Assembly: GCA_949077355.1 (NCBI GenBank)
Contig: CARUQW010000064.1
Span: forward strand, 1 to 7,668
DNA length: 7,668 bases
Source: an uncultured Clostridia bacterium
GTDB lineage: Bacteria > Bacillota > Clostridia > TANB77 > CAG-508
Direction: 5' to 3'
The notes under the pieces are model-generated. The model did not search any database. It was not told where the DNA came from and saw nothing but the letters and a program-made list of their open reading frames with translations. Of the stretch, positions 1 to 6,489 are shown piece by piece (the stretch's first letter is position 1; every line of letters starts with the position of its first letter). Position numbers and translations under genes: made by a program.

Positions 1-99
1 AATTTATGCGAAATAGATAAAAGTTGATTTGAACATGAGAGAGGCGCATTTTACATGGTCTATATAACTAAATATTTTTAAGCGATTGCCATAATTATA

Positions 100-128
100 T
101 TGAAAATTCCAAGAAAATAGAGTATGAT
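100..128 (+). promoter_or_regulatory. Sigma-A-type promoter of the carboxypeptidase gene
   Basis: A -35 box TTGAAA (100-105) and a -10 box TATGAT (123-128) are separated by exactly 17 bases. They lie about 30 bases before the start codon at 157, and an AGGAGA ribosome binding site (143-148) lies between. The spacing is ideal, with one -35 and one -10 mismatch to consensus. No operator is evident. Confidence 0.6.
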
Positions 129-156
129 AATACATATTAATTAGGAGAGATAAAGT

Positions 157-1407
157 ATGAAATTAAATTCTAAAAAGTCAATTATAGCATTTTTTGTGTT
201 ACTTTTCGTTTTTTTACAAACTTCTTTTGTTTTTGCTACTTCTGAAAAACCAGAATTAACTTCAAAAGCTGCTATTCTAATAGATTCTAAAACAGAAAAA
301 ATTTTATATGCGAAAAATGAAACAGAAAAAATGTATCCTGCTAGTACGACTAAAATTATGACTGCTATTCTGACTTTGGAAAATGGCAAGATGAATGATA
401 TAGTAACCGTTAGTTTTGATACGGTTATGTCTATTCCAGAAGGATATTCATCTGCTTATCTTCAAGTTGGAGAACAATTAACAGTTGAACAATTACTTGA
501 ACTTTTGTTAGTTCATTCCGCTAATGATGCTGCAAATGCTTTGGCTGAATATGTTGGTGGTTCTGTTCCAAGTTTTATTTCTATGATGAACACCAAGGCA
601 CATGAACTTGGTTTATTAAATACTCATTTTACTAATGCCTTTGGAATGCACGATGAAAATCATTATACAACCACTCAGGATTTAGCTATATTAATGAAAT
701 ATTGTATAAAAAATAAAACTTTTAGAAGTTTGGCTGGCAAAGCTTCTTGTGCTATTCCTGCCACCAACAAATATGATGTTAGAAAATATCCTTCAACCAA
801 TGAACTCATCATACCAGATAGTCCAAATTACTATTCTTATTTAACTTGTGGTAAAACTGGCTATACCAAACAAGCTGGTGAATGTCTAGTTTCCTGTGCT
901 TATCAGGATAATTTGGAATTAATCTGTGTTGTTTTAGGTGGTCCGACAGTAATGATAGATGGAATTTCTCCTAGATTTTCTGAGACAAAAGCTCTGTATG
1001 AATATGGCTATCATAATTATTCGATACAGCCGTTATGGGATATACAAGATTCTATCATTCAAATAGAAGTTCCAAATGCTTCTAAAGATACTAAAATTTT
1101 AGATTTGTTGCCAAATACTACGGTTCATGCTTTATTAGAGAATTCTGTAAACAAAGACAGTCTTGATTTTTCTGTGAATTTAAAAGATGATATAAAAGCT
1201 CCGATTGCTCAAGGTGAAATTTTAGGTCGTGTTTCTTATTCTGTTGATGGAATTTCTTATGAATCTGATTTGATTGCTTCTCATTTTGTTGAGGAATCTA
1301 AGTTGTTGTTTTATTTGATTGGAATGGGAATTGTTGCTTTGATTTTAATTTTACTTTTGATTTATTTTGTGTTTTTTCATAAAAAGGATGAAAACCTTTG
1401 TGAATGA
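157..1407 (+). CDS. D-alanyl-D-alanine carboxypeptidase (penicillin-binding protein, peptidase S11 family)
   Basis: This is a low-molecular-weight penicillin-binding protein that removes the terminal D-alanine from peptidoglycan stem peptides outside the membrane. All three active-site motifs of the S11 family are visible: S63-T-T-K66 with the acylated serine, S121-A-N123, and K233-T-G235. Residues 1-27 look like a signal peptide, with a lysine-rich start, a hydrophobic core and cleavage after Val-Phe-Ala. Roughly 300-375 fits the beta-rich C-terminal PBP5-like domain. Residues 384-407 form a membrane helix followed by His-Lys-Lys, so the protein is probably anchored at its C-terminus by a true transmembrane segment, where PBP5 uses an amphipathic helix. 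At 416 residues it has normal family length and looks intact. The ATG is fixed by AGGAGA eight bases upstream. The gene ends TGA directly followed by TAA. It is a single-gene unit converging on the LCP gene. It could be called DacA- or DacF-like; I cannot decide the subtype. Confidence 0.95.
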   Translation: MKLNSKKSIIAFFVLLFVFLQTSFVFATSEKPELTSKAAILIDSKTEKILYAKNETEKMYPASTTKIMTAILTLENGKMNDIVTVSFDTVMSIPEGYSSAYLQVGEQLTVEQLLELLLVHSANDAANALAEYVGGSVPSFISMMNTKAHELGLLNTHFTNAFGMHDENHYTTTQDLAILMKYCIKNKTFRSLAGKASCAIPATNKYDVRKYPSTNELIIPDSPNYYSYLTCGKTGYTKQAGECLVSCAYQDNLELICVVLGGPTVMIDGISPRFSETKALYEYGYHNYSIQPLWDIQDSIIQIEVPNASKDTKILDLLPNTTVHALLENSVNKDSLDFSVNLKDDIKAPIAQGEILGRVSYSVDGISYESDLIASHFVEESKLLFYLIGMGIVALILILLLIYFVFFHKKDENLCE

Positions 1408-1415
1408 TAAATTTT

Positions 1416-1532
1416 AAAGTTTAATTATATTTTGTCTTTATAACTCCCAATTTCGCACAGTCTGTATTAAATAACAGACTGTAGCTCATTGGTCCCCACG
1501 AATTGTTATAAAGAAAAATATAATTAAACTTT
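1416..1532. repeat. 117-nt nested inverted repeat between convergent genes (terminator, structured RNA or MITE-like element)
   Basis: The outer arms 1416-1444 and 1505-1532 are reverse complements over 28 base pairs, with only G1434 bulged. The helix can continue inward by pairing the AATTTCG region (1449-1455) with CGAATT (1499-1504) around small bulges. Alternatively CCAAT (1447-1451) can pair with ATTGG (1488-1492). In the centre ACAGTCTGT (1457-1465) pairs perfectly with ACAGACTGT (1474-1482) around an 8-base loop. The right arm abuts the LCP stop codon, and the left arm begins 8 bases after the carboxypeptidase stop. Read on the plus strand it ends in a short T run (1530-1534), so it could end carboxypeptidase transcription, but it is far longer than an ordinary terminator. 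No clear target-site duplication is visible, which weakens the mobile-element reading. Confidence 0.8.
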
Positions 1533-2861
1533 TTAATAATCTTTTCCAATGATAATTGTTACGTCTATTTTACTAGAACTGGATTCACTTGTTTCTATGG
1601 TTCCTACACCAATAACGTCTTTCATGTTTTTTAATAGTGTTTCTTTTACATTTTTCTTATTGATAATTGTTGTTTTGGCTGTTGTATTTGTGCTTCCTGT
1701 TCTTGTTACTTTGTAACCTGCTCCTTTTAGCTGGTTTACTACTTTTTGCAAGTCACTGCTGTTTCCACTACCATTTAATACTTCTATGGAAATATCGGAT
1801 TTGCTAGTGGTAGTAGAAGTCGTTTCTTCACTTGTTGTATCTTCTTCTGATTCTTCTAAGTCTCGATCAAAAAATAGTTCTTGTACTAATGTTTTGGTTT
1901 TTTGCTTGTCATGTACAAATATACTAACATTATTGGTTTTATTTAGACTTGGCACTGTTCCTGGTAAAGTTTCTGTTAGCATATTCTCTGTATTAAATTC
2001 TACTGCATATGGTATGTAATCTTTTGCTACATCAAAGTCTATATTGGTTATAACATATTGTTTTGCTACATCTAAGATTTCTCCTAATTTGAATATATTT
2101 TCTGGTTTAGCAGTTTGTTTTACAACTTGTAAGATGAATTCTCTTTGTGTTCTCATTCTTCCTATGTCATTGTCTCCATATTCTGCTGGATAAGATGTCA
2201 TTCTTCCATATTTATCTGGATTGTTATGTCTAAAGCGTACTAATTGCTCTGCTTTGTCTCCATCTAGTTTTTGCTCTCCTGCTTTTAAGTGAATGTGTAG
2301 GTCTTGTGATGTATCATCATAATCCATGTCTATTGGGACATTGAAGGTTACTCCTCCAATTACATCTACTAATTTAATTAAAGCTTCTGTTTTCACTACA
2401 ACATAGTATTCAATGTTTAATCCTGTTATTTCATTGACAGCTGCTAGTGTTTCATCTGGTCTATGTTTTCTACCATATAATGCATTTATCTTTTCATAAG
2501 CAGTTGCTCTTGCTGTATTTTTTCCTGTATAGGTATCTCTTGGAATGGATAGTAATGTTGCCTTTTGCGTGTTTGGATTATAAGATGCTACGATAATCGT
2601 ATCGGTTAATTCTACTCCATCTTGGTCTGTACTAATTCCTAGTAAAAGAGCTTTGAATTCTCCTACATCTTTTTTGGTATTTAATACTGTGGCTAACATA
2701 CCTGATGCCCCTCCACCATTTTGGTGTACTTTATAAGCAAATACTCCTCCTGCTACTAGTAATATTAGTAATATGATTAATAATACTTTTTTCCAAATTT
2801 TATTTTTTCCTTTTTTCTTATTATTTTTTATATTTTTATTGTTCATTTGTTTCTTTCCCAA
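1533..2861 (-). CDS. LytR-CpsA-Psr (LCP) family cell wall glycopolymer transferase with C-terminal LytR_C domain
   Basis: LCP proteins transfer undecaprenyl-linked glycopolymers (teichoic acids, capsule) onto peptidoglycan on the outer face of the membrane. A lysine/asparagine-rich tail (1-25) precedes one membrane helix (about 25-43). The LCP catalytic domain covers about 68-300 and keeps the family's acidic and arginine residues: D87 in Thr-Asp-Thr, R108-D109 in Ser-Ile-Pro-Arg-Asp, the Arg-Phe-Arg-His motif at 209-212, and D232 with R235, R237 and R240 near Asp-Ile-Gly-Arg-Met-Arg. A Ser/Thr/Glu linker (about 336-355) leads to a LytR_C domain (about 357-442), which starts at Ile-Glu-Val-Leu-Asn-Gly-Ser and ends with Gly-Lys-Asp-Tyr. 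The 442-residue length fits the two-domain form. The start is TTG, chosen because AGGAGT lies 8 bases upstream; the next ATG (codon 6) would be 23 bases from it. It follows the CvpA gene by 68 bases. The glycopolymer substrate cannot be told from sequence. Confidence 0.93.
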   Translation of the reverse strand: MGKKQMNNKNIKNNKKKGKNKIWKKVLLIILLILLVAGGVFAYKVHQNGGGASGMLATVLNTKKDVGEFKALLLGISTDQDGVELTDTIIVASYNPNTQKATLLSIPRDTYTGKNTARATAYEKINALYGRKHRPDETLAAVNEITGLNIEYYVVVKTEALIKLVDVIGGVTFNVPIDMDYDDTSQDLHIHLKAGEQKLDGDKAEQLVRFRHNNPDKYGRMTSYPAEYGDNDIGRMRTQREFILQVVKQTAKPENIFKLGEILDVAKQYVITNIDFDVAKDYIPYAVEFNTENMLTETLPGTVPSLNKTNNVSIFVHDKQKTKTLVQELFFDRDLEESEEDTTSEETTSTTTSKSDISIEVLNGSGNSSDLQKVVNQLKGAGYKVTRTGSTNTTAKTTIINKKNVKETLLKNMKDVIGVGTIETSESSSSKIDVTIIIGKDY

Positions 2862-2869
2862 AATGATTC

Positions 2870-2875
2870 ACTCCT
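2870..2875 (-). promoter_or_regulatory. Ribosome binding site that fixes a TTG start for the LCP gene
   Basis: On the minus strand this reads AGGAGT and lies 8 bases before TTG (2861-2859). The first in-frame ATG (2846-2844) is 23 bases away and has no Shine-Dalgarno sequence of its own. The TTG start is therefore preferred. Confidence 0.7.
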
Positions 2876-2891
2876 AAAATTTCATGGTACT

Positions 2892-2920
2892 AGTATAGCA
2901 AATTTGCTTTTAAAAAGCAA
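2892..2920 (-). promoter_or_regulatory. Promoter of the LCP gene
   Basis: On the minus strand, -35 TTGCTT (2920-2915) and -10 TATACT (2897-2892) are 17 bases apart, followed by about 30 bases to the start codon. The -35 is part of a short palindrome, TTGCTTTT and AAAAGCAA around one base (2904-2920), which could be an operator. The promoter would let the LCP gene be transcribed separately from the two genes before it. No intrinsic terminator is seen after the CvpA gene, so read-through is also possible. Confidence 0.55.
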
Positions 2921-2929
2921 GAAATTTCA

Positions 2930-3535
2930 CTAAAAAAACACATTTAATAAATTGTTTTCCTCCATTGTTTTTCCTAAGAATGACTGGTCTATACTTGTTG
3001 TTACTGCATTATTAGGATTAATTTGTCTTGGTATTCCTAAGATAAGAAGTGCTACATAAATAATTAAAAATCCTCTTGCTAATCCATATATAATTCCTCC
3101 TGTTTTATTTAATTGTGCTAATATTGGTAATTTAGCAACGGCATCAGCTAATGCTGTTATAAATCTTAAGGCGATTCGAATAGCAATGAATAAAACTATC
3201 ATAACGCCTCCTCTTACAATGTTAACTGCTAATGTTCTAGCTGTTTGTGGTAACATTTCATTTTTGGTAGTTTCTATTACTTGATTCGCTGCTTTATTTT
3301 GTTCGTTCTGCATTACCTCATTTGCTTTTTCATAAATAGCATTTTCAATGGTTTCATCGATTGCTGTTACATGAATCACTAAATTCGAAATTGGTTGGTA
3401 TAAAATAACTGTCACCACAATTGAAATAGCAAATGCGCATAAGCCAATCGCTAATTTTACTAATCCTTTTTGATATGCTAAAAAGGTTGATAGTACAATA
3501 ATTCCTATTATGATTAAATCTACTACAATTCCCAT
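2930..3535 (-). CDS. cvpA: CvpA family membrane protein
   Basis: The 201-residue integral membrane protein has the CvpA (colicin V production) layout. Two N-terminal hydrophobic helices (about 2-20 and 27-47) are followed by a charged, probably extracytoplasmic helical stretch (about 58-100), then two more hydrophobic helices (about 104-126 and 146-168). The Gly-Ile-Ile-Tyr-Gly-Leu-Ala-Arg-Gly-Phe segment at 147-156 is the most recognisable family signature. In other bacteria the family is linked to colicin V export and to envelope integrity, but its molecular activity is unsettled. The ATG is preceded by AGAGGA with a 6-base gap. The gene starts 18 bases after the DUF5711-like gene ends, so the two are probably co-transcribed. 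It ends in TAG and appears complete. Confidence 0.85.
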   Translation of the reverse strand: MGIVVDLIIIGIIVLSTFLAYQKGLVKLAIGLCAFAISIVVTVILYQPISNLVIHVTAIDETIENAIYEKANEVMQNEQNKAANQVIETTKNEMLPQTARTLAVNIVRGGVMIVLFIAIRIALRFITALADAVAKLPILAQLNKTGGIIYGLARGFLIIYVALLILGIPRQINPNNAVTTSIDQSFLGKTMEENNLLNVFF

Positions 3536-3553
3536 TTTTTATCCTCTTTTCTT

Positions 3554-4747
3554 TTATAAATTAACAATTTCTATTCTATCTCTATAAATGATTCCTGCAA
3601 TGCTGTCAGATACTACCACATTGGTAATCTCTTGATTGGCAATATATCGTTTTACAAGCCATCCACCTGTATTAATGAATTCGATTTCTGTTCCTAAATT
3701 TAAAGCTATCATATTTCCATAGGTATAGATTTCTTTTGTTACTGCATTTGCAACGTATTCTTTATTTTCTTTGTTTTCTGTATTAACAATAGATACAACA
3801 GAATCTGCTGTAAATAATCCAGATGATTTTTCTTCTACTTCTATTGCATGATTGTTCAATTCTACTGATTGAAAAATTACTTTTTTGTTTGTGTTGTTTA
3901 TTAAATTATTATTTGCCTCATCTTCTATGATGCGAATTTCATTGGTATACATACAAACTAATTTGTTTCTGTCTTGATATTTAATGTTTGTTATTAATTG
4001 GTCATTTTCTCCTTGATATGTTTTTTCGATTGAATTGGTTGCATCTGAACTTGCTTTATCGATAGATATTATTTTTATATTAGATTGTATAATCGTTCCT
4101 GAAGTATCTACTTCTGCAATGGCTAAATGCTTGTTGTCATTGGATATAGCAATATCTGCGGTTCTTGTGGAAGATAAATAGGTTTTAAATAATGGTTTTC
4201 CTTCTGGACTGTACATTGCAATTACTGTTTTATAACTCGTATCTGTTATCACAACTGCTACATACCCATTTTTGTTAACATGTATTTGTGATATATTTCC
4301 TTCTACTTGTGCTTCCCATGTTATTTCTTTGTCTGTAATTAGGTATAATTTTTTTCCCTTCTTTTCTGCCATTCCTAAAAATCGACCAGCTGAATCAAAA
4401 ATTGGATTCGATACCTCAACTTCTAGTGTTTTTTCCTCATTTCCACTGTTTCCATAGATGATAAATTTATTTTTATTTAATACTCCTATATATTTATTAA
4501 AAGCATAAATATTCGCTTTTTCGCTTTCTTTTAATTCTATGGTACTAACATTATCTTGCCTGATTTCTTTTCTAAATACATTTTTATCAATCCATTCTCG
4601 TACTTGCCTGTTATTACAATAGATTATAATAATTGTAATTAGTGTTATTGCTAATATAGTTATTAATAGTATGCTTATTATCTTTTTTTTGTTGATTTTT
4701 TTCATTTTGCTTCCTTCTTGCATACTTTCTTTCCAATAATCCCTCAT
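3554..4747 (-). CDS. DUF5711-like membrane-anchored beta-propeller protein
   Basis: I recognise this 397-residue protein as DUF5711-like, a clostridial family of unknown function; the assignment is from memory of the family's look. A basic N-terminus (about 15-22) precedes one strongly hydrophobic helix (about 23-43), then a large probably extracytoplasmic domain. From about residue 70 the domain is built of short beta-strand repeats with turns such as Asn-Lys-Asn-Lys and Ser-Pro-Glu-Gly-Lys, and a WD40/YVTN-like stretch about 200-220 (Ile-Ala-Ile-Ser-Asn-Asp-Asn-Lys-His-Leu-Ala). A propeller fold is therefore likely. No catalytic motif is evident, so a scaffold or sensor role beside the cell wall is an inference. 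The first ATG is supported by AGGAGA six bases upstream. A later ATG (codon 15) also has an AAGGAAG sequence before it, so the true N-terminus could be 14 residues shorter. It is first in the cluster with the CvpA and LCP genes. Confidence 0.8.
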   Translation of the reverse strand: MRDYWKESMQEGSKMKKINKKKIISILLITILAITLITIIIIYCNNRQVREWIDKNVFRKEIRQDNVSTIELKESEKANIYAFNKYIGVLNKNKFIIYGNSGNEEKTLEVEVSNPIFDSAGRFLGMAEKKGKKLYLITDKEITWEAQVEGNISQIHVNKNGYVAVVITDTSYKTVIAMYSPEGKPLFKTYLSSTRTADIAISNDNKHLAIAEVDTSGTIIQSNIKIISIDKASSDATNSIEKTYQGENDQLITNIKYQDRNKLVCMYTNEIRIIEDEANNNLINNTNKKVIFQSVELNNHAIEVEEKSSGLFTADSVVSIVNTENKENKEYVANAVTKEIYTYGNMIALNLGTEIEFINTGGWLVKRYIANQEITNVVVSDSIAGIIYRDRIEIVNL

Positions 4748-4777
4748 GGCTATTCTCCTTGTCTTTCGCTTTTACTT

Positions 4778-4806
4778 ATTTTACTATAATGCACTAAAAA
4801 AAGCAA
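4778..4806 (-). promoter_or_regulatory. Promoter of the DUF5711-like/cvpA unit
   Basis: On the minus strand, -35 TTGCTT (4806-4801) and -10 TAAAAT (4783-4778) are 17 bases apart, followed by about 30 bases to the ATG at 4747. The -35 hexamer lies inside the 3' arm and T run of the terminator of the preceding gene. The stretch CTTGCTTTTT around the -35 is also found at the LCP promoter. Confidence 0.5.
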
Positions 4807-4819
4807 GTAAAATACTTGC
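4796..4819 (-). terminator. Rho-independent terminator of the 488-codon gene
   Basis: On the minus strand GCAAGTA and TACTTGC form a perfect 7-bp stem around a 3-base loop (4819-4803), followed at once by seven Ts (4802-4796). This is a textbook intrinsic terminator about 60 bases after the stop codon of the 4878-6344 gene. Confidence 0.85.
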
Positions 4820-4828
4820 CTTCTATGG

Positions 4829-4865
4829 AAGAGTCCCCCCAGAACATTGTCCTAGGGGGATTCTT
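4829..4865 (-). terminator. Strong GC-rich hairpin just after the 488-codon gene
   Basis: AAGAGTCCCCC (4829-4839) pairs with GGGGGATTCTT (4855-4865) over 11 positions including one G-T pair, and the loop can form a further short AGAAC/GTCCT stem with one mismatch. On the minus strand it begins 12 bases after the stop codon. It lacks a T run there, so it may work as a 3'-end stabiliser or pause ahead of the true terminator. On the plus strand it is followed only by a weak TTCTTT. Confidence 0.65.
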
Positions 4866-4877
4866 TAGAGATTCAAA

Positions 4878-6344
4878 CTATTCGGAGTCTTCTTCGTAGT
4901 CTACTACTTCTTCCAAGTCTTCTTCCTGCTCATTTGCTTCGATTACCTTTTTGCTAATCAGATAGCTACTGATGCCAGCAAATGCACTTGGCATGATTTT
5001 CTGCATGATTGAGGTAACCTGCTCAATGAAAGCTGCCACTGCCATTTTTTCGTTTGTTTTGCTCTCCTTATCTACTTTTTTCTTCAAAATGTCCTTCCCA
5101 TAAAGGAATACTGCAATTCCTACAATTGCTGCCAAAAGAGCAAACTTTTTGAACTTCCGCACCTCTTCTGAATCTTCCAGATCTACGTGCAATTTGTCTG
5201 CCGCAAAGAGTTTCAGCATTTCAACATATACACCTGCTTTTACAGATATATTTCCTGCATATTGGCCTACTTTATCTTTGACTTTTACAAACCAAACTGG
5301 TTCCTGTGTCATCAGATAAACCGTTATAACAGAAACTGCAACTGGTAACAATTTCTCGGTCTTTGGCTGAATCCAAGCAAACTTTTTGCTTACTCCATCT
5401 ACCTTTTCCAGACCATCTTCAATTTCGTCCATGGATATTTCATCTTTATCCGTCTGAATGGTTGAAATTGCTTTAATCGCTGCATAGGCTCCTGCTGATA
5501 ATCCTCCAAGAGCCATCAGCTCTGCCAAGAGTTTCTTATCTTTCAAGTTGTCGAATGTGAATCCCAGTGCCTTTTTGCATTTTCCGCTCACATTATCAAT
5601 TGTCAACTCAGAATCCTTCTTGTTCAAAATCCGGTACGCCGCATAGATACTTACTACTGGAACAGCCCACTTCAAAGTGCCTTTGTACTTTTCTGCGAAA
5701 TGTTTTACCAGTTCTACATTTTCCTTTGGTGAATGTTCATACAGCTGCTCAAAAATTGTTGTTTTCATAGTTGCGTCCTCCTTTTTTTCTTCTTGCTTTT
5801 CTGGTTGCTTTTTGTTCTCTTCTTTCTTGGCTGTTTCTCTGATTTCTTCCTTCTGTTGCTGTTTTGGTGGAGCATATCTGTAAAACTCTTCTTCCCCAAA
5901 TTTGATTTTGAATTCCAGCATAAGATGATAGTTATCATCATCAATCTCTTCGTAATTACCATTATCCCAGATAGTTGGTAAATAACAACTATTAAAGTAT
6001 CTGCATTCAACGTATCTACAGCCGCTTGCATTCATCCGCCTATTTACGCATACTGGTATTCCAAATTTGATACTACATTCTTCATAGTCATATTCAATTT
6101 GTTTATAACCTACACCAGCATCAATGAAACACTCGTCTTCTGCGCAAATCGGTGAGCTTTTGACACAAATCCTTCCTTCTTTAAGCCAGATAGCTATATT
6201 GGTGTCATTATCGTAACACCGATATTCATATTTTAGATATCCAGCATAATAACCCAGCCGTTCGCCTTTCCACTCATGCCATTTTCCACACATTGGGCAG
6301 AAAATTTCGATTGGTCTTACCTCCAAAATCCTTTCATCAATCAT
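4878..6344 (-). CDS. Hypothetical protein: cysteine-rich N-terminal domain, charged linker, hydrophobic helical C-terminal half
   Basis: I do not recognise this 488-residue protein. The first 120 residues carry 11 cysteines, starting with Cys16-Pro-Met-Cys19-Gly-Lys-Trp-His (zinc-ribbon-like), then C43, C60, C67, C72, C90, C99, C109, C114 and C120. Metal binding is a reasonable inference. Residues 161-192 are a Lys/Glu/Gln-rich, probably disordered linker. The C-terminal half (193-488) is helical with hydrophobic segments at about 223-240, 272-292, 331-347, 398-417 and 450-463, separated by charged amphipathic stretches, and ends in an acidic tail (474-488). It may be a membrane protein or membrane-associated bundle. 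The ATG has AAGGAGG five bases upstream. A second strong Shine-Dalgarno sequence before Met193 could give a separate 296-residue protein. Base composition is visibly richer in GC than the neighbouring genes, which suggests acquisition. It has its own promoter and terminators, so it is a one-gene unit. Confidence 0.85.
   Translation of the reverse strand: MIDERILEVRPIEIFCPMCGKWHEWKGERLGYYAGYLKYEYRCYDNDTNIAIWLKEGRICVKSSPICAEDECFIDAGVGYKQIEYDYEECSIKFGIPVCVNRRMNASGCRYVECRYFNSCYLPTIWDNGNYEEIDDDNYHLMLEFKIKFGEEEFYRYAPPKQQQKEEIRETAKKEENKKQPEKQEEKKEDATMKTTIFEQLYEHSPKENVELVKHFAEKYKGTLKWAVPVVSIYAAYRILNKKDSELTIDNVSGKCKKALGFTFDNLKDKKLLAELMALGGLSAGAYAAIKAISTIQTDKDEISMDEIEDGLEKVDGVSKKFAWIQPKTEKLLPVAVSVITVYLMTQEPVWFVKVKDKVGQYAGNISVKAGVYVEMLKLFAADKLHVDLEDSEEVRKFKKFALLAAIVGIAVFLYGKDILKKKVDKESKTNEKMAVAAFIEQVTSIMQKIMPSAFAGISSYLISKKVIEANEQEEDLEEVVDYEEDSE
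5777..5784 (-). promoter_or_regulatory. Internal Shine-Dalgarno before Met193 of the 488-codon gene
   Basis: On the minus strand this reads AAAGGAGG, followed by 8 bases and an in-frame ATG (5768-5766). It matches the anti-Shine-Dalgarno as well as the gene's own site does. It lies exactly at the end of the Lys/Glu linker, where the C-terminal half begins. A 296-residue product covering only the hydrophobic half (4878-5768) is plausible. The same bases encode Lys-Glu-Asp, so a chance match in purine-rich codons is possible. Confidence 0.5.
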
Positions 6345-6356
6345 ATTGTCCTCCTT

Positions 6357-6434
6357 CTAATTTCTATGAATACTAATTATTGTGAATAGTTTCTTTTCTC
6401 TCCTTTCTTTTTTGTATATTTGTGCCATATACAT
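6357..6434 (-). CDS. Possible 25-codon leader ORF upstream of the 488-codon gene
   Basis: An ATG at 6434 opens 25 codons ending in TAG (6359-6357). The predicted peptide begins Met-Tyr-Met-Ala-Gln-Ile-Tyr, has a basic middle (Lys-Lys-Glu-Arg-Arg-Glu-Lys-Lys) and ends His-Arg-Asn. A weak AGGA lies just before the first ATG and better spaced for the second (codon 3). The stop codon directly abuts the AAGGAGG of the main gene (6356-6350), so translation coupling is possible. It lies in the predicted 5' leader. Coding potential cannot be judged at this length. Confidence 0.2.
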   Translation of the reverse strand: MYMAQIYKKERREKKLFTIISIHRN

Positions 6435-6489
6435 TTTCCTACCAAATTTAATTTACTTTTGATAGTTAATGCACGAAACATCGGGTTTT

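Noticed and set aside
1..99. 3' end of an upstream gene or a sporulation promoter before the carboxypeptidase gene
   Set aside because: All three plus-strand frames stop within the first 30 bases, leaving too little to recognise, and no sporulation sigma-factor motif with proper spacing was found.
1416..1532. Classical transposon-derived MITE
   Set aside because: The arms fit, but no clear target-site duplication is visible at either end and the element sits neatly between two stop codons. It is kept only as one of several readings.
5765..6031. 88-codon minus-strand frame rich in lysine and arginine within the 488-codon gene
   Set aside because: It lies wholly inside the other frame of a well-supported gene, its basic tail comes from the A-rich linker codons, and no convincing ribosome binding site was noted.
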